The notes under the pieces were generated by a model that was given only the letters and a program-made list of their open reading frames with translations, was not told where the DNA came from and ran no database searches. From Erwinia_E haradaeae_D (GTDB lineage: Bacteria > Pseudomonadota > Gammaproteobacteria > Enterobacterales > Enterobacteriaceae), in assembly GCF_900698935.1 (NCBI RefSeq), contig NZ_LR217715.1, positions 372,001 through 436,000 on the forward strand: a stretch of 64,000 nt of DNA, written 5' to 3'. A program made the translations under genes and the position numbers. Below are positions 12,482 through 22,294 of this stretch, in pieces (position 1 is the stretch's first letter; each line of letters starts with the position of its first letter).

Positions 12482-13594
12482 ATGGTTACTCACCAACAGG
12501 AAAAAACAATCTGGAATCGCGCTCATATCGATCCGTTTTTTTGTTTAATTATTACGATTCTGTTAGTCTTTAGTGGATTAATTATATGGAGTGCTAGTGG
12601 CCAGGATTGTAATATGATGGGACGTAAGATTGCTCAAATTAGCATGGGCGTCGGGGTGATGATGCTGATGGCGCAGATTCCGCCACGTATTTATGAAAGA
12701 TGGTCACCTTACGTATATTTTTGTTCTCTTGTGTTGCTGATTATAGTTGATATTTTTGGACATGTTAGCAAAGGCGCTCAGCGTTGGATAGATTGTGGGG
12801 TGATGCGTTTTCAGCCATCCGAGGTGGCAAAAATCGCTGTACCATTAATAGTCGCTAGATGTGTCAATCGTGATATGTGTCCTCCTAGTATATTTAATAC
12901 TATTATAATACTAATATTAATATTTATTCCAACGCTATTAGTTGCTGTACAACCTGATCTAGGAACTGCCATCCTGATTGCCTGTTCTGGTTGTTTTGTA
13001 CTGTTTTTATCAGGCATGAGCTGGACTTTCATTGTCATTGCAATACTGATTGTGTCTTCCTGTATCCCCATCCTGTGGTATTTTTTTATGCATGACTATC
13101 AGCGCAATCGTATTAAAATTTTACTTTCTCCTGAAAGCGATCCACTAGGAGCTGGTTATCATATTATTCAGTCAAAAATTGCGATTGGATCTGGTGGTTT
13201 CCCAGGAAAGGGATGGCTTTTAGGTACTCAGTCGCAGTTAGAATTTTTACCGGAACGACATACAGACTTTATTTTTTCTGTTCTAGCAGAAGAGTTTGGT
13301 TTCATTGGAGTGATTTTTTTACTTTTGCTTTACGTGCTTCTTGTTGTACGTGGATTAATGATAGCAGCGCAAGCTCAGACTACTTTTGGTCGAGTGATAG
13401 CAGGTGGTATGACATTAGTTTTTTTTATTTATGTTTTTGTGAATATTGGCATGGTTAGCGGTCTCTTACCGGTAGTAGGGGTACCACTACCAATGATTAG
13501 TTACGGAGGTTCTTCTCTTGTTGTTCTGATGGCGGGGTTTGGAATTATTATGTCTATTCATACACATAGAAAAATGTTATCTAAGAATCTGTAA
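12482..13594 (+). CDS. mrdB: RodA, SEDS-family peptidoglycan glycosyltransferase
   Basis: RodA polymerises lipid II into glycan strands and works with PBP2. This is a polytopic membrane protein rich in hydrophobic helices, with family sequences such as FQPSE, QPDLGTA, SQLEFLPERHTDFIF and the C-terminal VGVPLPMISYGGSS. Starting at ATG 12482 gives 370 residues, the usual enterobacterial length, with the first 18 residues aligning without gaps. A TTG six bases upstream (12476) lies better spaced from the GGAG at 12464-12467 and would add two residues, so the true start could be either. It follows mrdA closely and is presumably co-transcribed with it. Confidence 0.96.
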   Translation: MVTHQQEKTIWNRAHIDPFFCLIITILLVFSGLIIWSASGQDCNMMGRKIAQISMGVGVMMLMAQIPPRIYERWSPYVYFCSLVLLIIVDIFGHVSKGAQRWIDCGVMRFQPSEVAKIAVPLIVARCVNRDMCPPSIFNTIIILILIFIPTLLVAVQPDLGTAILIACSGCFVLFLSGMSWTFIVIAILIVSSCIPILWYFFMHDYQRNRIKILLSPESDPLGAGYHIIQSKIAIGSGGFPGKGWLLGTQSQLEFLPERHTDFIFSVLAEEFGFIGVIFLLLLYVLLVVRGLMIAAQAQTTFGRVIAGGMTLVFFIYVFVNIGMVSGLLPVVGVPLPMISYGGSSLVVLMAGFGIIMSIHTHRKMLSKNL

Positions 13595-14724
13595 GAAGCG
13601 TGCATAAAAAACGCGTAATCATATACTTAGTATGCTAATTTTGTTGTACATATCTTTCCCCGGGATTATGATGAATTTTTAATTGAGCTGTTGATCTATT
13701 GTAATAAACCAATAATAAATCCACTGAGAAAAGAATTAAAAATATTAGATTGATATTGGTAAAAAATTATTTTTTTCTCCTTATTAATTCTGTTGTATAA
13801 GTTAGGGAAATATGCTGAGTTTATATAATATTATCTCATAGATTACGACTACACCACACTAATACTACACTAGTTTTTTGTTATTTTTTAGTTTTAATAA
13901 TATTATTCACGGGTTAGATGGCTTTACTCGAAATGATTGCTATTTTATTTTTTCTCATAGGTCAATCCGAAAGTATCGTGATTTTTATCCTCAAATTACA
14001 GTATAGCATTTCTTGATTTAATGTAAGTTATTATTTCAGAGTATTTATATTTTTAATATTTTATCTTTGTATTTTCATATTTAATTTTATAAATGTGTTA
14101 AATAACATCTTTTCTTATAATATAGGTAGTTTTCACATATGTGTAGGTGATTAATAGAGTATCACTAAATAATATATATATCAATTATATTATAAGAACG
14201 GATTGTGTATGTAAAATTAAACAAGTTATATTATTTATGAGTTGAATTATGTAGCTGCAAGATATTCAATCTTATTAGATTATCAATAGTTGTATTATGA
14301 TACTTTCATCTGTATTTTTGCATGTAATTAACATTACGTAAAATTGTTCAATACATATATGGTTGATATATTATTTATTTGGCTATTCTAATGATAGAGG
14401 AATTATAGATTTGCATCTTACAAAGATAAAGAATTTTATAATTATCCGAAAGGTACAAGATACAATAATATTTCACTAAATGATATCATTATACAGAGAT
14501 ATGATATGGGTAATATAATCCTAGATGGAGCGTAATAGCTAACAATATATCCTATAAAGATATTCAGAGGCTGCTGCAAGAATTTTTCGTGATATTATAC
14601 TTAGAAACTTTTAGTAATTTTGAAATAGGAATAACACATTCTTAACCATTTTTTTGGGGTTTTGATATCTATAAACGATAGGGAGATCTGTATCTTATAC
14701 AGTATTTTTATATGAGGTTAAACA
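13595..14724. other. Non-coding AT-rich spacer
   Basis: No gene or RNA recognised. The enterobacterial neighbours of mrdB (rlpA, dacA) and of ychF (pth) leave no readable remnant. A 12-bp palindrome AATGATATCATT occurs about 240 bases before ychF. I see nothing else. Confidence 0.65.
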
Positions 14725-15816
14725 ATGAGTTTAAAATGTGGAATTGTAGGCATGCCCAATGTTGGGAAGTCTACATTGTTTAATGCTTTGACAAAATCGA
14801 GTGTAGAAGCTGAAAATTTTCCTTTTTGTACAATTCAGCCTCATAGTCGAGTGGTGGCGATAACAGATATACGTTTAGAACAATTAGAAAAGATTGTACA
14901 TCCACAATGTGTTATACCTGCTAGTATAGAGTTTGTAGATATCGCTGGTTTAGTGAAGGGGGCATCTAAAGGTGAGGGATTAGGGAATCAGTTTTTAACG
15001 CATATCCGCTCAACTGAAGCAATTATCCATGTAGTACGTTGTTTTCAGAATGATAATATCATACATATTAATCATAGAGTTGATCCGGCTGATGACATTG
15101 CAATCATTCAAACCGAGTTGGTTTTAGCTGATTTAGAGGTTTGTGAGCGTGCCTTACTACGCATAGAGAAAAAAAGTCCCATCAATGATAAAGATGTGGA
15201 TGTGCAGAAGTCTGTGTTAAAAAAATGCATATCACATCTAGAACAATTCGGTGGATTGCGCACCTTGTCGCTTAGTGCTCCAGATCAAGGCTTTATTTGT
15301 AGTTTGAATTTACTTACTCTCAAGCCAAGTATATACATTGCGAATGTACATGAAGATGGTTTTACAAATAATATATACCTGAATAAAGTATATAAAATTG
15401 CTGCAATAGAGGGTGTAGATGTAGTAACGATCTGTGCGTCTCTTGAGTATGAGCTTTCTGAGTTGGAAGAGAATGTACGCAAGGAGTTTATGATTTCTTT
15501 GGGCATCACAATAACCGGTCTTCAGCGTATTATTCAGGCGAGTTATAAGCTTTTAAAGCTACATACTTACTTTACCGTAGGCAAGAAAGAAGTTCGAGCA
15601 TGGACTATCCCGATTGGTGCTACAGCCTCGCAGGCGGCTGGTAAAATTCATAGTGATTTTCAAAAAGGTTTTATTCGTGCGCAAACTATTTCCTTTAAAG
15701 ATTTTATTACGTGTAAAGGAAGTAAGGAGGCGAAGGAGGCGGGAAAAATGCGATCAGAAGGAAAAGAGTATATAGTGGAAGACGGAGATATAATACATTT
15801 TCTGTTTAATGTATAA
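14725..15816 (+). CDS. ychF: YchF/OLA1-type ATPase of the GTPase superfamily
   Basis: YchF is a ribosome-associated, ATP-preferring member of the Obg GTPase family. The 363 residues equal the usual length. The P-loop GMPNVGKST is at residues 9-17, followed by EFVDIAGLVKGASKGEGLGN, a central coiled region and the C-terminal TGS-like domain (EVRAWTIPIGATASQAAGKI). It has no operon partner: pth, normally adjacent, is absent, and spacers of more than 1 kb lie on both sides. A hairpin followed by a U-rich tail lies 33 bases after the stop. Confidence 0.97.
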   Translation: MSLKCGIVGMPNVGKSTLFNALTKSSVEAENFPFCTIQPHSRVVAITDIRLEQLEKIVHPQCVIPASIEFVDIAGLVKGASKGEGLGNQFLTHIRSTEAIIHVVRCFQNDNIIHINHRVDPADDIAIIQTELVLADLEVCERALLRIEKKSPINDKDVDVQKSVLKKCISHLEQFGGLRTLSLSAPDQGFICSLNLLTLKPSIYIANVHEDGFTNNIYLNKVYKIAAIEGVDVVTICASLEYELSELEENVRKEFMISLGITITGLQRIIQASYKLLKLHTYFTVGKKEVRAWTIPIGATASQAAGKIHSDFQKGFIRAQTISFKDFITCKGSKEAKEAGKMRSEGKEYIVEDGDIIHFLFNV

Positions 15817-15848
15817 AGAATATTTATAAAGGTAACTAAAAGTATTGT

Positions 15849-15875
15849 ACCAAGACTTCAGCAAATAGACTTGGT
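15849..15875 (+). terminator. Possible intrinsic terminator of ychF
   Basis: Arms ACCAAGACT and AGACTTGGT pair except for one A-A mismatch, around a nine-base loop. The RNA continues with CUUUAUCUUUGUCUU. Position just after ychF and the pyrimidine-rich tail suggest a terminator; the mismatch keeps this tentative. Confidence 0.4.
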
Positions 15876-18184
15876 CTTTATCTTTGTCTTGCGTGTCAAT
15901 ATACATCATCTTTGTCTAAAAATTAAGACTGTGAATTTTAACTAGCATGATTGTTATTTTTAAGTGTGATTGATATTTTTATTTTATTTATGATTTATTA
16001 ATCTGTATATAGATTAGCAGTCATTTAGAATTGAATTCTACAAGTCAAATGATATAGATGTTACATTAACATAAGTCAGATATTAATAATGAGCATTATT
16101 CTTATAATAGTGTGGAATTATAAAGATTCTTCCAATGCATATAATGATCATACTTTTATGATTCCGTAACAACTAATTACAGGGATAAGTTTTTAGATGA
16201 TTAAATTATTAATATTAATATCACGATCGCATTAATACAAGTATCAGTATTTTTAGAAAATTGTATACTTTAAAAAAATACCTATATATGCGCACTGAGC
16301 AATTATAAGATACAAGATCTTCGAGATTTTCTTTGTGTTTTCACATTTAGAGTTTATTTTTATCTATTAAATTGACACTAGAGTATATGTTATAGTATGT
16401 GATTATTTATCTGTATACATGAATATGTAGAGAGATTTTATATAATGGTATTCAGGATATATAATAATTAATATGTAAGAGAAATATTTTTTGAGTTATG
16501 TACTCACTGTCAATGCTTGCAAGGCGAATATTATTTGGTTTGTGGAGTATATTTATACTGTTGTTTGGATGATTAGATTAGATAGATGAAGTAATAGTTA
16601 GAATATTAATGTATACATCAATCTCACTATGAAGGCACTAATACTCATAAAGATTGTACAGATAGTTCTATTTAATATTTTTATTTTCATAAATTCAACA
16701 GTTATGATATGTTTATCACACTATTATTTTAGTCATATCTAGTTCAATGCGTAGAGCTATACTGTAATATATACATGTTTCTGACTACCAAAACAAAGCA
16801 GTGTTTTTAAATATTTTAGCTTACTGGTTTTTAGTATTGCTAGATTTTTAGCTGTAAAGTTAGATCTAGCAAGATGAAGTGACTCAGATATTCCGTTTTT
16901 AATATTTTTTAAATTTTGTATTATCGCTCATGACAATGTTTATTGTTTATATTTTTTCTATAGTTGTATACAAAATACACTAGTGGTCTTTTGCGATCAC
17001 AAAAAATCTTGTTGAGATTATTAAACTATTCCTCTTCAGTTGAGGAATAATATTAGTAATGATAATGATAACATCATAAGCTTTGTCATTCCTCTCAGAC
17101 ATCCGAGTACCGCAAGCACCATTGAAGTGAAGAGTACCATAGCATATCCGTAGTATTACCGAGATATTAATTTTTCCGATAACGACTGATATGATTTGTT
17201 ATCATAGATCACTAACTGAAAACTATTCATCGACTGACATGTCGCGACACAACTTGGTTAAATGCATGCATAACATGAATGGTGTACCTAAATACAGCAG
17301 AGGTCAATTATGTAGCTCTCTTGGAAGATCGATTATTAGCTTGTGGGTTAAATATGGTGTTTAAACACAGCATCATAGGCATTCTAGCAGACATATCAGA
17401 TGCATCAAGATTATAAGATGTAGTCTTGGTTTATTTTATTGTATTGTGCTATGTGTTGAGCATGTATCAAATAAATTTTTTAGGGAATAAGTATAATATA
17501 AGATGTGATGATTATTATATTGGATTCTCCAAAATCACTATGTGAAAGGCATTACTCTGATTTAGACATTTTTTCCATCACCATAGAGCTTTTTTCTGGA
17601 TGCGGTGCCAGTACATGCATCAATGCGAAAATCTGAAACATGTATGCATGAGCAATATGACTAGATTCTATAATCTACCCATACCTATTGTGTATGATGC
17701 ACGTTGCAGTAATGTGTATTAAGAATCGACTATTGCTATAGTGTTGTGAGGATTAATGTGTTCGTAATAATCATGGGGTGTTATATAGATATATAGATAA
17801 AATTAAAATATATAACGGTAACAATATATTTTGTCTTGCATACTGGTGCATAGTGTTTGTGCATAAGCAAAAAGGTTCTGTTTATAGGGTGCAACGTATG
17901 AATCTGATAAATATCAGTATGAGGTTGATATATATAATATATGGCATGTTAGATAAAACCTTTCGTTTATAATGTCGATTTGTATATAGAATGTTTAATG
18001 CTTTCTCATAATAGCAACGGAGAATTTCATTATTGAAAACAGTTGCTAGTTACGTTGTACCTAAGGCTAAAATGATTGCATTCATAAAGCAATATGAGTC
18101 TGAGGCAGCAATATATATTATGAATAATAGTAATAAATATTATATCTTTATGTCAGGCTAGTACCATTCATAAAAGTAGGTTGT
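15876..18184. other. Non-coding spacer with a slightly GC-richer core at 17.0-17.75 kb
   Basis: No gene recognised in 2.3 kb. The part from about 17040 to 17740 is visibly less AT-rich than its surroundings and may be a younger gene remnant. It includes a stop-free minus-strand frame of 72 codons (16983-17198) with no sensible start and a short plus-strand frame near 17220-17360. Neither matches a protein I know. An 8-bp hairpin (TATTCCTC/GAGGAATA) lies at 17027-17049. A 64-codon plus-strand frame at 17778-17972 looks like chance AT-rich translation. Confidence 0.6.
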
Positions 18185-19831
18185 ATGAATAATATTAATC
18201 CAACAAAAACTATTGCTTGGAAAGCGCTTCATGATCATTTTCAAAAAATGAAAGATGTGAAAATTCGTGATCTATTTTATAACGATCATCAACGTTTCTC
18301 TGCTTTTTCTCTTATGTTTAACAACCAGATTTTGTTAGATTTTTCAAAAAATATTATCACACGCGAAACACTTAAAAACCTGCAGGAATTAGCAAGAGAA
18401 ACTGATTTACGAAGTGCAATTTCTTCCATGTTTTCCAGTGAAAAGATTAACCGTACTGAAAATCGTGCAGTACTGCATGTAGCTTTGCGCAATCGTACAA
18501 ATTCTCCAATGTTGATTGATGGCAAAGATGTAATGCCTGCAGTTAATAAAGTATTAAAACAAATGCAAGTGTTTTCTGATCTTGTGATTAGTGGTCAATG
18601 GAAGGGTTTTAGTGGGCAAGCGATTACTGATGTAGTGAATATTGGTATTGGGGGTTCAGATCTTGGTCCATATATGGTGACTGAGGCTCTGAGACCGTAC
18701 AAAAATCATCTAAGGATACATTTTATATCCAATGTTGATAGTACGCAGATTACTGAAATATTAAAGAAATTAACTCCGCATACTACTCTATTCCTGATTG
18801 CCTCTAAAACTTTTACAACTCAAGAAACTATGACTAATGCGCATAGCGCGCGTATGTGGTTTTTAACTTTTGGACAAGAGACAGACATACAAAAACATTT
18901 TATCGCTTTATCGAGTAATAGAAAGGCAGTAAGTGAATTTGGTATTAATGCTCATCATATGTTTGAGTTATGGGATTGGGTAGGGGGTCGCTATTCGGTA
19001 TGGTCATCTATTGGCTTATCAATTGTATTGTCTATTGGTTTTAAGAACTTTGAAAAATTTTTAAGTGGGGCTCATGCTATGGATCGTCATTTTTCTGAGA
19101 CTCCACCAGAACAGAGTTTACCTGTATTGCTAGCTTTAATTAGCATCTGGTATAATAACTTTTTCTGCTCAGAAACAGAAGCAATTTTACCGCACGATCA
19201 GTATATGCATCGTTTTGTCTCCTATATTCAGCAAGTGAATATGGAGTCTAATGGTAAATGTATTGATCGTAGTGGTAAGGTTGTATCTTATCAGACTAGT
19301 CCAATTATTTGGGGCGAGATAGGTGCTAATGGTCAACATTCATTTTATCAGTTCCTTCATCAAGGCACTAAATTAATACCGTGTGATTTTATTGCCTCTG
19401 CGATGTCTCATAATAAATTAGGGGATCATCACGAAAAATTAATGTCTAATTTTTTTGCGCAAACCGAAGTTTTAGCCTTTGGTAAATCACGTGAGGAAAT
19501 CGAAAATGAATTTATTACTACTAGAAAAGATGCTATATTGTCTAAAAATGTGATTCCTTATCAAATACTAGAAGGCAACCGTCCGACTAATTCGATCTTA
19601 TTACGTGATCTGACTCCATATACTCTTGGATCGTTAATGGCACTATATGAACATAAGGTTTTCACTCAAGGGGCCATCCTCAATATTTTTAGCTTTGATC
19701 AATGGGGGGTTGATATAGGGAAACAACTAGCTAATCGTATTTTTCTAAATCTATCTGATGCAAAAGATGTTAGTAGTCATGACAGTTCTACTAATGGGTT
19801 GATTCATTACTATAAATTATGGCGTAAATAA
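18185..19831 (+). CDS. pgi: Glucose-6-phosphate isomerase
   Basis: This enzyme interconverts glucose 6-phosphate and fructose 6-phosphate, linking glycolysis to the amino-sugar pathway whose entry enzyme GlmS is also in this window. The 548 residues are one short of the E. coli length. Family signatures are present: VNIGIGGSDLGP, SKTFTTQETMTNA, the DWVGGRYSVWS block, NGQHSFYQ..HQG and the C-terminal SSTNGLI. The start gives MNNINPTKT, matching the family N-terminus. The gene is isolated, with over 2 kb of empty DNA upstream. A 12-base palindrome, GTTTCTAGAAAC, lies just after the stop (19838-19849). Confidence 0.98.
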   Translation: MNNINPTKTIAWKALHDHFQKMKDVKIRDLFYNDHQRFSAFSLMFNNQILLDFSKNIITRETLKNLQELARETDLRSAISSMFSSEKINRTENRAVLHVALRNRTNSPMLIDGKDVMPAVNKVLKQMQVFSDLVISGQWKGFSGQAITDVVNIGIGGSDLGPYMVTEALRPYKNHLRIHFISNVDSTQITEILKKLTPHTTLFLIASKTFTTQETMTNAHSARMWFLTFGQETDIQKHFIALSSNRKAVSEFGINAHHMFELWDWVGGRYSVWSSIGLSIVLSIGFKNFEKFLSGAHAMDRHFSETPPEQSLPVLLALISIWYNNFFCSETEAILPHDQYMHRFVSYIQQVNMESNGKCIDRSGKVVSYQTSPIIWGEIGANGQHSFYQFLHQGTKLIPCDFIASAMSHNKLGDHHEKLMSNFFAQTEVLAFGKSREEIENEFITTRKDAILSKNVIPYQILEGNRPTNSILLRDLTPYTLGSLMALYEHKVFTQGAILNIFSFDQWGVDIGKQLANRIFLNLSDAKDVSSHDSSTNGLIHYYKLWRK

Positions 19832-20096
19832 CAATCAGTTTCTAGAAACAATATAGCAGTACAAATGTGTATTATTCTGAATTTTCTACTAATATAAGTT
19901 TTATGTTTCATTGTATTCAGAGTTAGTATTTTTGCATGCTGTAGTAAGCGTTTCAAAAGTTAAGATATTTTTGCATAAGAGTGTGTTGCGCTGGTAAAAC
20001 CGATGTTTCAGAACATTGCGCCATCAATGCCGCTACAGTTTTTATATTATATTGTGGTATTCTGTATTTATAGATTTTGAGGTGACAGTGTTATTT

Positions 20097-21083
20097 TTAA
20101 TTTAGATACCCGCAGTTTTTAGTTTTTACAGAATAATATTCTGATAAGCTCATACTTTTTGTGCGTATACTTAAATAGTCAAATAGTGTCTCTAGATCAC
20201 GGTATAATGCATCGATATCGTTTTTATTTTTAAAGGTTGGACTACCTCCAGGCATTAATTCAGAAGAATGAATCATAAATTCAAGGTAATCCTTTTTGCT
20301 AGATAGTGTCTTTTTTACGATATTTATCATCTGTGTGACATTTCCACCTTTAGGACGAAGCCAATTTACAGAAGGGTTATTTTTTTTCTTTCGTGAAATA
20401 TTGTATATTTTTTGCATTGTATTGACCCAAGAGCAATGTTTATAATCAGTGCTCATTGGTACTTCCAGTAGTGTGGATTGGCCTGCTTTAGATATATCAT
20501 CTTGGTCAATAAAGTAAGCGTGATCAAGAAAGTTTTGATAATCAGTGCCACCAAACCCGCGAGGGTCTCCCGGGGATAATTTCCAGTTCACACGTGGTGT
20601 CACTGAACAGTCGACCTGATAACCTTGCTCAATCAATAACTGCGCATAAAAAGTGTTAAAAGCCCATCGACCGGCGCGATGAGAGCGCATTTTAATTTGG
20701 AGAACATCTTCTAATACGGAGGTAATATAAATGACCTTTTGTCTCATAATATTTGGCGGATATTCAATTAGGTATGGTTTGTAGCGCAGATCGTCCCCAG
20801 TCAGGTTATATAAAGGAGGATTATTGTAGGCATGCAAGTGCATACCTATTTCACCAGTGTTATCATGAATAATGCTTTGAGCAAACTCAATATACTGTGG
20901 ATCAATAGACATCTCATAGTTGGTGAGCCAAGTTGTTTTAAATTTATAGTTTTCGCATAGTTCTTGAAAGCGTGGTAAAAAATTAGTATTTTTTGTTGTA
21001 ATTTTATCATTGTTTTGCCAAAGGTTATCTCCTTCGGTATCGATAGTAATTATCAATATAGGTTGATTCATTTTGGTAGTCAT
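20097..21083 (-). CDS. Polysaccharide deacetylase-like protein (NodB-type fold, WalW-like)
   Basis: This 328-residue protein has the layout of carbohydrate-esterase-4/NodB-type deacetylases. An early acidic motif, ITIDTEGD, ends at residue 19; a His pair lies in GEIGMHLHAY (H82, H84); an Arg-rich motif RSHRAGRWAF occupies 133-142; and a late motif FMIHSSELMPGGSP follows. These would be the metal-binding and catalytic positions. It resembles WalW-type proteins that sit in lipopolysaccharide-core clusters of some enterobacteria, where the role is inferred to be sugar deacetylation. No signal peptide is seen, so it is probably cytoplasmic. A second ATG at 21071 (MNQPILI) is an alternative start; neither has a clear Shine-Dalgarno. 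It stands alone, with no other surface-sugar gene in the window. The family call is fairly safe; the substrate is unknown. Confidence 0.72.
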   Translation of the reverse strand: MTTKMNQPILIITIDTEGDNLWQNNDKITTKNTNFLPRFQELCENYKFKTTWLTNYEMSIDPQYIEFAQSIIHDNTGEIGMHLHAYNNPPLYNLTGDDLRYKPYLIEYPPNIMRQKVIYITSVLEDVLQIKMRSHRAGRWAFNTFYAQLLIEQGYQVDCSVTPRVNWKLSPGDPRGFGGTDYQNFLDHAYFIDQDDISKAGQSTLLEVPMSTDYKHCSWVNTMQKIYNISRKKKNNPSVNWLRPKGGNVTQMINIVKKTLSSKKDYLEFMIHSSELMPGGSPTFKNKNDIDALYRDLETLFDYLSIRTKSMSLSEYYSVKTKNCGYLN

Positions 21084-21225
21084 GGATAGTGATAGACTTG
21101 AGCATTAATGTATACTACATAAGGATCATCAGAGGTCTTTAATGGGCATGATTAAATACTTGATTTATAGATACAAAGATCCCCCTAATATACGGGTATA
21201 GTAACATATAGTGAATAGCTAAGTC

Positions 21226-21338
21226 TATGGAAGGATTTTGATTTTGCAGGTTGTCGAGAGTATTTACGTGTTTGTGTTGTGGATGAGAGTATTGGAGATC
21301 GTTTATAGAGGCCACAGACTCATGCAGCATACATCGTA
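21226..21338 (+). pseudogene. xseB: Possible remnant of xseB (exonuclease VII small subunit)
   Basis: In enterobacteria xseB lies directly upstream of ispA. Here the 290 bases before ispA hold no intact xseB, but the plus strand contains fragments reminiscent of it: VVES in the place of RLES and a following YRGHRLMQ in the place of ERGVQLARQ, in one frame, with stops or shifts around them. Similarity is weak and position is the main argument. An uninterrupted frame on the opposite strand (21139-21375) has no recognisable product and I treat it as chance. Confidence 0.3.
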
Positions 21339-21373
21339 GTGTGTAGTAACGTATAACTTCAACGGAAAAAGTC

Positions 21374-22273
21374 ATGAGTGTAAATGTGTTACTCGATGGT
21401 TATTATAATCGTGTGAATGCAGTGCTCCAAACATATATTTCAAAATTACCTTTTAAAAACACACCCTTTGTGAAAGCGATTGAATATAGTACATTGTTAG
21501 GAGGTAAACGGATACGTCCTTTGCTAGTATATGCGACAGGTAGCATGTTACATACCGAAGACGCGGCACTTGATGTCCCAGCAATAGCTATAGAGTGTAT
21601 CCATGCATATTCTTTGATTCATGATGATTTACCTGCAATGGATAATGAAAATTTACGTCGTGGTCAGCCTACATGCCACCGTAAATTCGGAGAGAGTATG
21701 GCTATTCTGGCTGGAGATGCCTTACAAGCTCTTGCTTATTCTATATTAGTAGATGCTCCCATGCCTGGTGTGATAATAGAAAACCGTCTGGCGATGCTAT
21801 CTGAATTAGCCAATGCTAGCGGGGTTACAGGCATGTGTGGTGGTCAGGCGTTAGATTTAATCGCAGAAGGTAAGAAAGTGACATTAGAGGACTTAGAAAA
21901 GATACATCGATATAAAACAGGATCATTGATCCGCTCAGCAGTGCGTTTAGGTGCACTCACAGCTGGTGATTGCGGAAGATCTGTTCTGCCAGCACTAGAC
22001 TGTTTTTCGAATGCCATCGGTCTAGCTTTTCAGGTGCAAGATGATATTCTTGATGTGGTGGATGACATAGGAACGCTTGGTAAAAAAACTGGTTCTGGCA
22101 AATTCTTAGGTAAGAATACTTACCCAACATTACTTGGGGCGTCTAATACTCAAGAAAAAATACAAGATCTATATCAAACATCTCTCAATGCTTTATCGAT
22201 TCTTTCTGAACAAAAATATAATACCACTATGCTACAAGCTCTAGCAAGTGTCATTATCACACGCAATAAATAA
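21374..22273 (+). CDS. ispA: Farnesyl diphosphate synthase (geranyltranstransferase)
   Basis: IspA condenses DMAPP/GPP with IPP to farnesyl diphosphate, precursor of undecaprenyl phosphate and the ubiquinone tail. The 299 residues match the family length. Both aspartate-rich motifs are intact: DDLPAMD in the first half and QVQDDILDV in the second. LLGGKRIRP and the KTGSLI block are also present. It is followed 21 bases later by dxs, preserving the enterobacterial ispA-dxs order, while the usual upstream partner xseB appears eroded. Retention beside dxs indicates that the symbiont still makes isoprenoids for wall and quinone synthesis. Confidence 0.97.
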   Translation: MSVNVLLDGYYNRVNAVLQTYISKLPFKNTPFVKAIEYSTLLGGKRIRPLLVYATGSMLHTEDAALDVPAIAIECIHAYSLIHDDLPAMDNENLRRGQPTCHRKFGESMAILAGDALQALAYSILVDAPMPGVIIENRLAMLSELANASGVTGMCGGQALDLIAEGKKVTLEDLEKIHRYKTGSLIRSAVRLGALTAGDCGRSVLPALDCFSNAIGLAFQVQDDILDVVDDIGTLGKKTGSGKFLGKNTYPTLLGASNTQEKIQDLYQTSLNALSILSEQKYNTTMLQALASVIITRNK

Positions 22274-22294
22274 ATTTAAACACATGAGACGTTA

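Noticed and set aside
17778..17972. 64-codon plus-strand frame upstream of pgi.
   Set aside because: AT-driven Ile/Tyr/Asn composition, no binding site, no recognisable motif.
21139..21375. 78-codon minus-strand frame whose start overlaps that of ispA.
   Set aside because: No recognisable motif. The plus strand here is where xseB belongs, so the minus frame is probably a shadow.
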